This document shows positions 23,853 to 34,170 of a stretch of DNA of 54,295 bases, one piece after another (the first letter of the stretch is position 1; each line of letters begins with the position of its first letter). The translations under genes were made by a program, and so were the position numbers. Source of the DNA: Welwitschia mirabilis (Eukaryota > Gnetophyta > Gnetopsida > Welwitschiales); NCBI GenBank assembly GCA_051453625.1, contig JBOZIK010000001.1, positions 215,583,188-215,637,482 of the forward strand. The letters run 5' to 3'. Below the pieces are notes generated by a model. It saw only the letters and a list, made by a program, of their open reading frames with translations, had not been told where the DNA came from and made no database searches.

Positions 23853-24791
23853 AATGTCAGATAAAGCCCTAGACAAGTTCATCGAAAAGTTTGAAAACAA
23901 GACTGTCTATTAAGAGAGGCTATTAGCATCAAGGGAACTCAGAGAGTTAAGGGATGTGATAAGACTTCTAAATGATCTGAATCTTTCTTACTTTCTTGAG
24001 GTTTCTGATTTATCCTACCATTTTCTTAATCATATTTTCTACTGTAATGCTTCTTTTAATGTGGATTCCTCCACCCTTACAACTCTTATTTAGAGGAAAA
24101 AATTTTGAGTTACCATAGATCTAATAGCCTCCCTCACAAATCTCCCTAGAGAAGATTATGAGGAGTTTTGGCCCTTGTGTGATTCCATGGAGGATAAGAT
24201 GAAGATCATCACAGAACTCTATGAAAAGTTCATTCAGTGGAAAACCACCCTTTTCACCATCCATATTACCCTAAAATATCATTTTTTTAATTTAGTCTTT
24301 ACTAGCGTGCCTATCTATTGTACTTGATAGGAACTTATCACTTCATTAATGCTCTTGCCATTATTCTTAAGAATACAGTCTTTTAGTTGGAATACCACAA
24401 AACTAAGGCTCTTCCTTACTTCGTCCTAATAACAAATATTTGTCATTATTTTAGGGTTCAAATGCATCCCAATCTTGAAACCTTAATTCCTATGTCTTCT
24501 ATTAGGCATGCTACTCTGTCTTACATGCACATTTTATCTGGATTCAAGAAATCTTGAAATTCTCTTTCTACAAAGTAGTCTTCCTCTAAAGATACTTTAT
24601 CATACCTTAAGAGGATGAATTCTTGAACTTGGCACATGAAAGAGGCACTCATTACAACAAGGTACGAGATTACAAATACTTCTAAGGAAGTTGATAGCTC
24701 TACTCAAAGGGTGACAGAAGAGGAAGAAGAAGAAGATGATTTAGATTTTAAAGAACAATCTGAAGAGGAAGAAAAAGAAGAATATAATTAG
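23853..24791 (+). pseudogene. Accessory third ORF of element A
   Basis: Starts MSDKALDKFIEKFENKTVY and runs to a stop at 24789-24791 with a few internal stops and at least one indel. Blocks shared with B's copy: YCNASF, then TLTTLI; LPREDYEEF against LSKGDYKEF; SMEDKMKIITELYEKF against TMEDNPVITRNLYGRV; LKYHFFNLVFT against PKYHFLCLVFT; SYMHIL; DTLSYLKR. The C-terminus is strongly acidic (Glu/Asp runs, 24718-24782). No transmembrane segment is obvious. SIRE-type elements have an extra ORF in this position. I cannot assign a function. Confidence 0.65.
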
Positions 24792-25202
24792 TTGTGTTTC
24801 TTTCTCTATTGTTATTATTATTTTAGTCTTTTCTTATTACTTTTATTTTTCTCTTTTTATCATTGATGTCAAAAGGGGAAGAAATAGTTTATATAAAATT
24901 AATAATAACCAGTTGTAATTATTAATTACTATTATCAGTTGTTTTCACATGAGTATCTTTCAAATCTACTACTTAAGACTAGTTAATAGAAATGAATTCT
25001 ATATCATTTATCTATTAGTGAATATTATATTTTCCATGAACTATGCTTTCAATTTTTTTTTTTGACTCTCTTTGAAAAATTATTATGAATCCTTGATTTT
25101 GATAAATATGGTTAATAATGTTTTGCAAATCTAAATAGGCATTTTCTAAGGATGAGTTTTCAAATTAATATTTTTAAATAAGTATAGTTTACTATCTATG
25201 TT
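24792..25202 (+). other. Untranslated 3' region of element A
   Basis: AT-rich, T-tract-rich sequence between the third ORF and the polypurine tract. No protein or motif recognised. Confidence 0.6.
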
Positions 25203-25214
25203 AAAGGAGGAGAT
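25203..25214 (+). promoter_or_regulatory. Polypurine tract of element A
   Basis: AAAGGAGGAGAT directly before the LTR start TATTAAG. It identifies the LTR boundary and shows that the first dinucleotide has changed from TG to TA. Confidence 0.8.
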
Positions 25215-26347
25215 TATTAAGTTATAATTTTGTCATGTTAATGTTAAACTAATATTTTCTGATATAGAAAAATATGTTATGTTTCTTGCAAAAAATATTA
25301 ATTCTTATAAGTAAAAAGCAATAAACATTTATCACTAGCTATGCTTGAACCTGATAAGTTATAGACCCTCAAAGGGATTAACTAGATTCCTAAGGAATCG
25401 ATTAGATCTATGCAAAAATTTGTCAAATCTTTTCATCAAAGAGTCGACTAGATGTTTGAGGGGTCAACTAGACCTGGGCTAAAAATTTTTCAACTATTTT
25501 TCATATGATGTTGACTTAAGTAAAATGTAGTTAGCTAGACTTAGATATATGTAGTTGACCAGATCCCTGATGGAGTTGACTAGACTTAAAAACATAAAGA
25601 GCTCAAGTTGACTAGAAGAAAATGGGGTCGATAGACTTTAGTGATGGTACTCAATGAGGTCAACTAGATGTTTTGAGGGATCCACTGGTCATGGTAAAAA
25701 CAGAATTTCATAGTCTCTTTTCTAGTCATTACCTTCCTATTTTTGTCTGTTGGAATATCAGATCTACTTGTAAGACCCTAAAATCTATCTTTTATATAAA
25801 CCTAAATTATCAAAATCATATAGCATCCTTTTTAGTTGACCAAAAATTGAAAAATAATCTTTTCATTATCAGTTCTTTGATTAATTAGTTTGCCCTGTAT
25901 GTACTTAAATTTGTAACATCATTTTTAGATAGTGTTGTACTATCTTTGTTATACTTCAGATTTGGTAAAGCCTATGCATAATGGCATACTATTGATACGA
26001 AAGAGCATTTTCTCTAAAGGTTGAGACTAAGCCTTTAAAAATCTATTTGTAAAAGGTTACAGGTGAATCTGAGATGCCTGAAAAGTAAGTAACAAAGATC
26101 CAGATCAGCCTTGGGTAGAAGCTGATTACCAAGAGTGGAGTAGGGAATTTCCTGACCCATTATACATTGTGTGTCTGATAATCTCCATTAGTATTTTCTA
26201 GTTTTAGTTATTTTTCTTTCAGATCATTTTGTTATTGCATATGCACAAATATTTTTTTAGTATTTAATACTTTATGAAGATAGTTTTTATTTAATTTATT
26301 TTTAAATCCTATTACCCTCCCTTACCCTTAGGGTTCTAGATCCAACA
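25215..26347 (+). repeat. Right (3') LTR of element A
   Basis: 1133 bp, TATTAAGTT...GATCCAACA. U3 has about ten degenerate GTCRACTAGA motifs (25376-25690) ahead of the TATA box TATATAAA at 25793-25800. The downstream part contains GGTTGAGACTAAGCC and the GGGTTCTAGATCC terminus. AAAAT follows at 26348-26352. The short open stretch at 25673-25888 is LTR sequence. Confidence 0.87.
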
Positions 26348-26352
26348 AAAAT

Positions 26353-26387
26353 ACCCTATCAACTACATACAATCTGGTAGCACAATA
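26353..26387 (-). repeat. Right (5') LTR of element C, part 2
   Basis: CTATCAACTACATAC...GGTAGCACAATA continues the LTR interrupted at 13225 and matches 1871-1903. It is followed by GTCTT (26388-26392), the target duplication of C. Confidence 0.8.
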
Positions 26388-26890
26388 GTCTTCTTTCTTC
26401 TATTATTACTAAAGTATCTATGTTCTAATGTAAAACTTTAATTGAGGCTATAGAAAAATCAAAAACAGTAGAGTAAAATTGATAAAGATAATAAGAAAAC
26501 AAGAAATGAATTCCTCCTAAGGGTTTTAGCTTTAAGGAAAATAAATAACATATGTCTTATCACACTAAGAATTGGAATATTAATAGGAGAAATGTTTTTA
26601 ATAATAACAACAGAAATAAGAATTTCAAAAACATGCATGTACTATTCAAGAGGAATTAAAATGTTCCTAGTCAGAGTTATGTGAGCAATCAGCTATAAGG
26701 ATTTAATTTTAAGCAGAATCCTAGCTAGATTCATTAAGGTTAATGTAATAATGGCTTTCAATGCTTTAATTATAAAAAAAAACATAAGGTTAAATATTAT
26801 CCATTACTTACTAAGAGTTAACTTATATACTAATCAAAAAATCCTTAAGGAATATACATCACCCAGTAACCAATTGGATGACATCAAGCA
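26388..26890 (+). pseudogene. gag tail of element D with degraded zinc knuckle
   Basis: The frame entering from 655 continues here through IEAIEKSKTVE (about 26429-26461). An Asn-rich stretch (NNNRNKNF, about 26605) and CFNYKKKHK at 26762 follow. The latter is the remains of a CCHC knuckle in which later Cys and Gly residues are lost. Many stops. Confidence 0.7.
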
Positions 26891-27300
26891 ATAATAGATA
26901 ATCAAGGAGTGCAATTTTAGAGCTCAGTCATGAAAGGTAAATCTTTACTTAATAATATAGAAATAATTATTTTATTTGATTATGGAGCAACTCATTACTT
27001 TATATCCCTTAGAGTTGTTTTAAGAGAAAACTTATATTGTACTTCAATTGAGGAATGCATAGAGATTGCAAATGGGTCCATAACTAAGGTTATCATTAGG
27101 TACAAAATTATACTATATCTATAAGTTGAGGAGATTTTTAGATTTAAATGATTGTTATCAATTCAAGAAAATATGATGTTTTGTGGGCATAAATTAGTTG
27201 ATGAATAATAAGGTAGTTATAAATTATGAAAAGTATCAAGTAGAGATGATAAATCATGAATAAAGAATAATCTTTCAAGGTCAATCTAAATCAGCTATGA
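26891..27300 (+). pseudogene. Protease of element D, active site altered
   Basis: The open stretch 26930-27124 holds the retropepsin block LFDYGATHYFIS. The family reads Asp-Ser/Thr-Gly at the active site; here the middle residue is Tyr (26978-26986). A second block, IANGSITKVIIRY, follows. It would not be active. Confidence 0.75.
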
Positions 27301-28030
27301 ATAACTTGATTAAAGTCAAGTAGATAAAGAGGAAAATTAAGAAGGAATCATTAGTTTATATGCTTTGTTTGAAATTAGCTAACATAAAAGAAGGAGGAAC
27401 TTCAGTGGAAAATATACCAATAATCCAAAATTATCTTAATCTATTTACAATAGAACTGTTAGGAATGTCATCTATTCAAGAAGTTGAATTTGTTATTAAT
27501 TTAATTCTAGAAACTTAACCTATTCCAAGGAACCTTATAGAATGTCTCCTACAAAAATGAAATAATTAAAAATTTAGACTGAATAACTTCTACAAAAAGG
27601 TTTTATTTATCCTAGTGCATCATAATGGGATATACTTATGTTATTTGTAAAGAAAAATAATGGAATACTTAGGTTATGCATTAATTATAGAAAGTTAAAT
27701 AAAGTTATAATTAAGAATAAGTATCCATTTCTAAGAATAAATAACCTCTTTAATCAACTCAAGAAAGCTAAGGTATTTTTTAAAGTTGATTTAAAATTTA
27801 AATATCATCAAGTTCAAATTAAAAAAGAAGATATTCATAAAATAACCTTTAGATCTTGCTATGGACATTATGAGTTCACGATCATGCCTTTTGATTTAAC
27901 TTATGTCCTTGCAGTATTGATGAGCCTTATGAATCACATTCTTATTTATTTTAAGTCTTATGAGAAATATGAGAAACACTTGAGAATAGTCCTAAATACT
28001 TTAATAATCATCAACTATATGATAACTTAG
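27301..28030 (+). pseudogene. Reverse transcriptase of element D with catalytic segment deleted
   Basis: The open stretch 27638-28030 (130 codons) begins LFVKKNNGILRLCINYRKLN and runs through INNLFNQLKKAKVFFKVDLK and the HYEFTIMPF block. At 27929-27958 it reads MNHILIYFKS. Chromovirus RTs have about 17 more residues between these two halves, including the catalytic F/Y-x-D-D box; here they are missing without loss of frame. The residual frame is therefore long but enzymatically dead. Stops lie upstream. Confidence 0.82.
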
Positions 28031-28740
28031 AGAAATGTTTTTTTCCTAGAAGGACTCCATTTAGTTCTTAATCATGTAGTATCTATGGAAGGTATTTTAG
28101 TTGATTGAGATAAAGTTGAGGCAATAATGAAATGGCTAGCACATATAACTATTACTAAAGTTAAAAGCTTTATTAGTCTTACTGGGTCCTATCATTGAGT
28201 TATCTTCAACATCTTTCAGATAGTTTCCCCTCTAACAAGTCTCTTAAAAAAAATAAAGACTTTTACTGGACCAAAAAATGTCAACAATCCTTTGATTGTC
28301 TTAAAGAGTGTTTGAATAGTACTCCAGTTTTAGCAATGTCAGATGATTCTGAGACCTTCTTAGTTTACACTGATGCATTAGGAGAAGGTTTTAGAGTTGC
28401 TCTTAAACAAGATAAAAGTGTAATAGCCTATGAATCAAGGCAACTTAAGACACATAAGGGAAACTATCCTATTCATGATCTTGAATCAACTACAAGAATA
28501 TTTCCTTTGAAGTTATGAAAGCGTTATCTCTATGGTATTAAATTTCAAGTTTGGACTAAACATAAGAGTTTAAAATACATTTTCACCCAATCAAACTTGA
28601 ACCTTAGGTAAAAAATATAGATGGAATTTTTGTGCGACTTTGATCTTGAAATTTTATACAATGATGGAAAAGGGACTAAAGTTGTAGATGCTCTTAGTAA
28701 ACATGTCTATCTTAAAATAATTATGAAAATTTAAAGTCAG
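28031..28740 (+). pseudogene. RNase H of element D
   Basis: The open stretch 28195-28518 includes FYWTKKCQQSFDCLKE, TFLVYTDALGEGF with the catalytic Asp at about 28371, and NYPIHDLE. Past a stop, KYIFTQSNLNLR and a VVDALSKH block (28684-28707; family VADALSR) close the domain. Confidence 0.8.
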
Positions 28741-29960
28741 ATACCTACTATTATTATAGAGGGTCAAAATAAAGATAATAATTATCAAAAATTAAAGGAT
28801 CAGTTATAAAAATTAACAAATTCAAAAGACTTTAATATTGATTTAAAAGGTATTATTAAATTTAAGGGAATATTCTTGGTTCTTAATGTAGATAGAATAA
28901 GACAAAAGCTAATGTTTGAATTTCATAATTCACCAATATCAAGTCATCTTGGAGGAGTGAAAATGTATTAAAACATGAAGTAAAAATTTTGATGGCTAGA
29001 GATGAAAAAGGATATATTAGAATTTGTGTCAAAGTATCTAAATTATTAACAAGATAAGGCAAAACATAGAAATCGAACAAGACTACTCTATCCTTTTAAT
29101 ATTCCAAAATATTAATGAAATGTGATTCGCATGAATTTTATATTAGGACTTCCAAGAATCTTAAGAGGTAATGACTCAATTATAGTTCTAATGCTAGGGC
29201 AACTAAGTTAGTACATTTCATTCTAGTAAATTCTATTTATAATGTCAAGAATATAACTAAAGTGTACATCTAGAATGTTATTCATTTATATGATATATTC
29301 TTAGTAATTATTTCTAATATAGATTCAAAATTTACCTTAAAATTTTGGTAGGAACTACAATTAGATTTAGGACTAAGCTAAATATGAGCACAACATTTTA
29401 TCCTTAAATAGGTGGTTAAGTAGAAAGAGTTAATCAAATCCTAGAGGATCTTCTTAGAGCATGTGTTCTTAATGAGCCTAAGAATTGGGAAGAATACCTG
29501 CCATTAGCAGAATTTTCATATAATAATAGTTATCAAAATTCCATTCAAATGGCTCCATTTAAAGCTTTACATGGTGGGAAATGTAGAGCATTTACTACAT
29601 GGATAGAACCTAAGGAAATATTATGATAGGACTAAAAATATTACAAGGAATGGAAAATAAGATGAGAACTATTAATAATAGATTAAAAGAAGAAATAGAG
29701 AGGCAAACCACATATGCAAATCATATAACAAGAGATCTTGAATTCCAAGTAGGTGATCATGTCTTTCTTAAGATGCCATCAATGAAATCAGTTATGTAAA
29801 AGTTAAGCAATCAAAATTAGCCCTCAGATTTATTAAACCATTTCAAATATTAGAACATGTTAGATATGTTACATACAAACTTGCTTTACCTCCTCAATTA
29901 TTTCACATGCATAATGTTTTTCATGTGAATATGCTAATAAAGTATATTATAGATTCTTCT
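28741..29960 (+). pseudogene. Integrase of element D, broken
   Basis: Zinc-binding part near 28910-29060 (FHNSPISSHLGG retained; Cys pair not visible). The core begins with VIRMNFILGLPRILRGND (about 29122-29175), where the catalytic Asp is now Asn. The block before GQSERVNQ is badly decayed. The C-terminal part is readable at 29480-29580 (NWEEYLPLAEFSYNNSYQNS) and 29745-29930 (GDHVFLK and HNVFHVNML). Stops and frameshifts throughout. A minus-strand open stretch at 28883-29080 is a shadow. Confidence 0.75.
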
Positions 29961-30180
29961 TATGTCTTCAATTGGTCTCATATTCAGGTGAAACCCGATT
30001 TTTTAACTATAGAGGAGTCAAAAGTAGTGTTGGATCAGTGAACTATCACTTTGTAGAACAAGGAGATTTATCAAGTAAAGATAAAATAGAGTAATCATAG
30101 TCTGATGAAGCTACATGGGAGCTAGAAGAATCAATGAAAAATAAATAATCAAGTCTTTTTAAATCCCATAATATGTAATC
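29961..30180 (+). pseudogene. Chromodomain of element D
   Basis: After the integrase C-terminus, a frameshifted reading gives EATWELEESMKNK at about 30109-30147, the conserved chromodomain helix of chromoviruses that directs insertion to modified chromatin. The upstream beta strands are degraded. Confidence 0.65.
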
Positions 30181-30231
30181 TTAGGCTCTCAAATCATTAT
30201 GTAATTTAATTTTCAGGAATGAATCCTTTAT

Positions 30232-30244
30232 AAATGGGGGAGTA
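30232..30244 (+). promoter_or_regulatory. Polypurine tract of element D
   Basis: AAATGGGGGAGTA directly ahead of the LTR start TGTTATAACCC. Confidence 0.75.
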
Positions 30245-30948
30245 TGTTATAACCCATATTTTGTAATCTTTAATTAATAACCATAATGACATGAATATAA
30301 TAATTTCTAAATTATGTGGGACATTTTGATATCAATTTTAATGAAAATACCTTTTTTAGTAAGAATTAATATGTATTCTTATAATTAATAATGTATTATG
30401 TTTCTTATGTCAAACATATATTTTGATCGTAGATACTCATAAGATTACTTAATTAATTAATCTTAGTTTTAGTAATTTTATTATTTTAATTTATAATGGT
30501 AATTATAATAATTTTAATACTAACTAAACCTATTTACGATTAAGCAAGCCATTTACATGGTTAAATAGTTAAATTAAAAAAATTCATATGAAGATGTAAA
30601 ATAATGTCTATAAAAATGGCATGTGACATTTATCTATGTGCCTTATTCAAATCTAAAAAGAAACTAAAATTACTTGGTAAAAGGGGAAGAATAATAAGTA
30701 AGAGTACTCTGTTCAACTATGACATCTTCTTACATTCTGTTATGACATTTTTCTTACATTTAGTTATGGCATTCCTTTCTTGTGATTTGTGTTGTTGATG
30801 TGATGGATCATAAAGAGTGTAAACATGTAAATAAGGGTATGCACTATTATCCATAAATAAGAAAGGATAACTGAGTATAATTTATTCTATCATGACTTTT
30901 ATCCTTATTGATATTTGTGAAAGTACTTTATGCATAAAATATTATTTT

Positions 30949-31415
30949 NNNNNNNNNNNNNNNNNNNNNNNNNNNNNNNNNNNNNNNNNNNNNNNNNNNN
31001 NNNNNNNNNNNNNNNNNNNNNNNNNNNNNNNNNNNNNNNNNNNNNNNNNNNNNNNNNNNNNNNNNNNNNNNNNNNNNNNNNNNNNNNNNNNNNNNNNNNN
31101 NNNNNNNNNNNNNNNNNNNNNNNNNNNNNNNNNNNNNNNNNNNNNNNNNNNNNNNNNNNNNNNNNNNNNNNNNNNNNNNNNNNNNNNNNNNNNNNNNNNN
31201 NNNNNNNNNNNNNNNNNNNNNNNNNNNNNNNNNNNNNNNNNNNNNNNNNNNNNNNNNNNNNNNNNNNNNNNNNNNNNNNNNNNNNNNNNNNNNNNNNNNN
31301 NNNNNNNNNNNNNNNNNNNNNNNNNNNNNNNNNNNNNNNNNNNNNNNNNNNNNNNNNNNNNNNNNNNNNNNNNNNNNNNNNNNNNNNNNNNNNNNNNNNN
31401 NNNNNNNNNNNNNNN
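30949..31415. other. Assembly gap, 467 N, with repeated flanks
   Basis: 30906-30948 (43 bases) recurs exactly at 31416-31458, so either the contigs overlap or the gap spans a tandem repeat. Confidence 0.9.
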
Positions 31416-31681
31416 TATTGATATTTGTGAAAGTACTTTATGCATAAAATATTATTTTTCTTGTTGTGTCACATGGAAATTTTGAAATTGGTGCATTTGT
31501 TTTTCTGATGTATTTTAGATATGTTTTGAATTGATTATGAACCTATAAAGGATTGAGAAGAAACTAGCATGAGGAAATGATGTAAGTAAGTAATCTTATT
31601 AATTAAAGTAAAAAAATTACTCATACAATCTAGGTGCATGAGTCATAAATGAAATTTCTTTTACTCTTTGTACATCACTTT

Positions 31682-31834
31682 CACTTCTTACACAGGCCCT
31701 CACAACTTCTCAGTGATTAATCTGATTAATGTCACTTCTACACAAGTCCATCCAACTTGTCATTGATCTATCTTATCATTGTCATTACTTTTACACAAGA
31801 TCTATTCGACTTGTCATTCATTAATCTTATCAAG
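31682..31834 (+). repeat. Three 50-52 bp tandem repeats in the U3 of D's LTR
   Basis: Units begin at 31682, 31733 and 31783. Each has CACTTCTACACAAG-like sequence, then CAACTTGTCATTGAT-like sequence and AATCTTATCA. The array ends about 85 bases before the TATA box, a position where enhancer-type repeats occur in LTRs. Confidence 0.75.
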
Positions 31835-31920
31835 TAAAAGAAATTTCTTTATCTTATGGGTAAAATGATGTAGATGGTCTTTAACCAATTATATCAAAGA
31901 TCTTTAGTATATCATTTATC

Positions 31921-31927
31921 TATAAAA
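31921..31927 (+). promoter_or_regulatory. TATA box of the D LTR
   Basis: TCTATAAAACTATACC, followed by a CT-rich start region. It lies downstream of the tandem repeats and upstream of the leader repeats. Confidence 0.55.
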
Positions 31928-33273
31928 CTATACCTCTCCTTTCTTCTCAAACTAGTATTTTCCAAGTAAGTTTATGCTACTAAAATTTATTCACTTAAGT
32001 GAAGAGTTAAAGCTTAAAACTTGAAGCTTGAATCTTGAAGCTTATAGATTGGAGCTTGGAGCTTGGAGCTTAGCAGTTCATAAATCTTCTTCAAGAATCA
32101 TCAATCTTCTTCCCTTCAAGTAAGTTCTTCTTTCATGAGAATTTTAGCTCCATTTCTTACATTAGACCTATGCATATGATTTTTATTTTCCCTTCCATTA
32201 GCTAATACTAAGATAAGAGAGAGATTTGAGGAATCGCTTTACATACTTAGTTAATGGGGCTACCAATGGATATATTTTTTTCCCTCCCATTGGCATAGAC
32301 TAAGATGAAATGCATTTTATACTAGATTTGTATTAGAGTCTTATTAGGATGGACAAGCCTGATCCTCAAGAATCTGTTTAGGCTTATGGTATTGATGCCT
32401 GGTTTATTATAGTAATCTGATTTTATATTACTTCTAATTATGTTTATATACTTAGAATATAAAGTTTTCTATGATTTTATAGTTAATTTAATTTATTTTT
32501 ATTTCTATAAATTAGTACAAATTATTTTATTCGTAGTTTATTTAAAGTTTACTTTTTTTTTCAAAAGTGAAGGATAACTTAAAAAAGTTATAACTCATTT
32601 AATACTAAGTAAAACTTTATGAAATTTTTTGTAGAAGTCTAGAATCATGTTAAGAAGTTAAAAGTTTTAGAGTAGTAATTTTTTTGAGAGAAAAATAATT
32701 TTTAAAATTTATTTTATGAAAATAACTTAAAATTTATAAGCCAAAAATAATAAGCAAAAAGTTTTAGTTTTCAAAATTTATAGAAAGGTGGATAAAAATG
32801 GAGTAGTTCAACTTGTATATAATTTAATAAGATTTCCAAAAAGTATTTACTCATTGAAAAAATCCAAGAAGACTAAAAGTTGTAGCCCTTTTAGTGAAGG
32901 AGATTAGTTTAGCGATTCTAAAATTTAGGTAGTTTATATAGTTTAAAGTTTGAACTTGTAAAATTTATCTAGGCTAACTTAAACTTATTAAAATTAGTTT
33001 CTAGGAATAGTAATGAGTCTAGTTTAAAAAAATTAAGCCTTATTTATTTTTATATTTAAAATAGTTAATTAGAAATTTTTAGTTTTAATGCCTTTTAAAA
33101 GCTAAGAAAATTTGTAGTTAATGTTAATAATTATATAACATTATCTAATGTAGCTACCAATTTATTTTAAATACTATATACGATTTCTAATTAAGTTAAA
33201 TTTTTTTCTTATTGTTTTTATATACTATTTATTAAAATTTAAGCTCTTATTCTTGTCTTTCAAACATAAATGT

Positions 33274-34052
33274 NNNNNNNNNNNNNNNNNNNNNNNNNNN
33301 NNNNNNNNNNNNNNNNNNNNNNNNNNNNNNNNNNNNNNNNNNNNNNNNNNNNNNNNNNNNNNNNNNNNNNNNNNNNNNNNNNNNNNNNNNNNNNNNNNNN
33401 NNNNNNNNNNNNNNNNNNNNNNNNNNNNNNNNNNNNNNNNNNNNNNNNNNNNNNNNNNNNNNNNNNNNNNNNNNNNNNNNNNNNNNNNNNNNNNNNNNNN
33501 NNNNNNNNNNNNNNNNNNNNNNNNNNNNNNNNNNNNNNNNNNNNNNNNNNNNNNNNNNNNNNNNNNNNNNNNNNNNNNNNNNNNNNNNNNNNNNNNNNNN
33601 NNNNNNNNNNNNNNNNNNNNNNNNNNNNNNNNNNNNNNNNNNNNNNNNNNNNNNNNNNNNNNNNNNNNNNNNNNNNNNNNNNNNNNNNNNNNNNNNNNNN
33701 NNNNNNNNNNNNNNNNNNNNNNNNNNNNNNNNNNNNNNNNNNNNNNNNNNNNNNNNNNNNNNNNNNNNNNNNNNNNNNNNNNNNNNNNNNNNNNNNNNNN
33801 NNNNNNNNNNNNNNNNNNNNNNNNNNNNNNNNNNNNNNNNNNNNNNNNNNNNNNNNNNNNNNNNNNNNNNNNNNNNNNNNNNNNNNNNNNNNNNNNNNNN
33901 NNNNNNNNNNNNNNNNNNNNNNNNNNNNNNNNNNNNNNNNNNNNNNNNNNNNNNNNNNNNNNNNNNNNNNNNNNNNNNNNNNNNNNNNNNNNNNNNNNNN
34001 NNNNNNNNNNNNNNNNNNNNNNNNNNNNNNNNNNNNNNNNNNNNNNNNNNNN
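33274..34052. other. Assembly gap, 779 N
   Basis: Gap in the D LTR ending at the CA microsatellite, probably an assembly break caused by it. Confidence 0.95.
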
Positions 34053-34123
<71 letters not shown>

Positions 34124-34170
34124 ACACAGAGACAGACACACAAACACACAGAGATATATATATATATATT
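34053..34170 (+). repeat. (CA)n microsatellite with GACA variants and (TA)n
   Basis: More than 30 CA units, then CAGAGACA variants, then TATATATA at 34154-34169. All long frames here and across the adjacent gap are low-complexity artefacts. Confidence 0.98.

Larger units (their letters stand above)
13226..26347 (+). mobile_element. Element A: SIRE/Maximus-like Ty1/copia, with nested B
   Basis: Plus-strand LTR retrotransposon with the copia order gag, zinc knuckle, protease, integrase, RT, RNase H, plus a third ORF after pol, which is a feature of the SIRE/Maximus group. The LTRs are at 13226-14617 (truncated) and 25215-26347; both start TATTAAGTT, an altered TG start, and the right one ends CCAACA. 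Target duplication is AAAAT. Element B lies in the left LTR. The end of that LTR, the primer-binding site and the start of gag are missing, replaced by B, a gap and a D-type LTR end. Confidence 0.85.
656..26387 (-). mobile_element. Element C: Athila-like Ty3/gypsy, interrupted by A
   Basis: Full-length but decayed LTR retrotransposon on the minus strand. The LTRs are at 656-1903 and at about 12000-13225 plus 26353-26387. Reading leftwards, the internal order is gag, zinc knuckle, protease, RT, RNase H, integrase, then about 4 kb with no clear ORF. The pol motifs (integrase block CIEPYLYHRYKDQ, RNase H block RWILLMQDFNLTI, spaced gag) match the Athila lineage, in which a third env-like ORF usually occupies the 3' region. 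A 5-bp target duplication GTCTT flanks it at 651-655 and 26388-26392, inside D's gag. Element A is inserted in its right LTR at 13226-26347. Confidence 0.82.
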
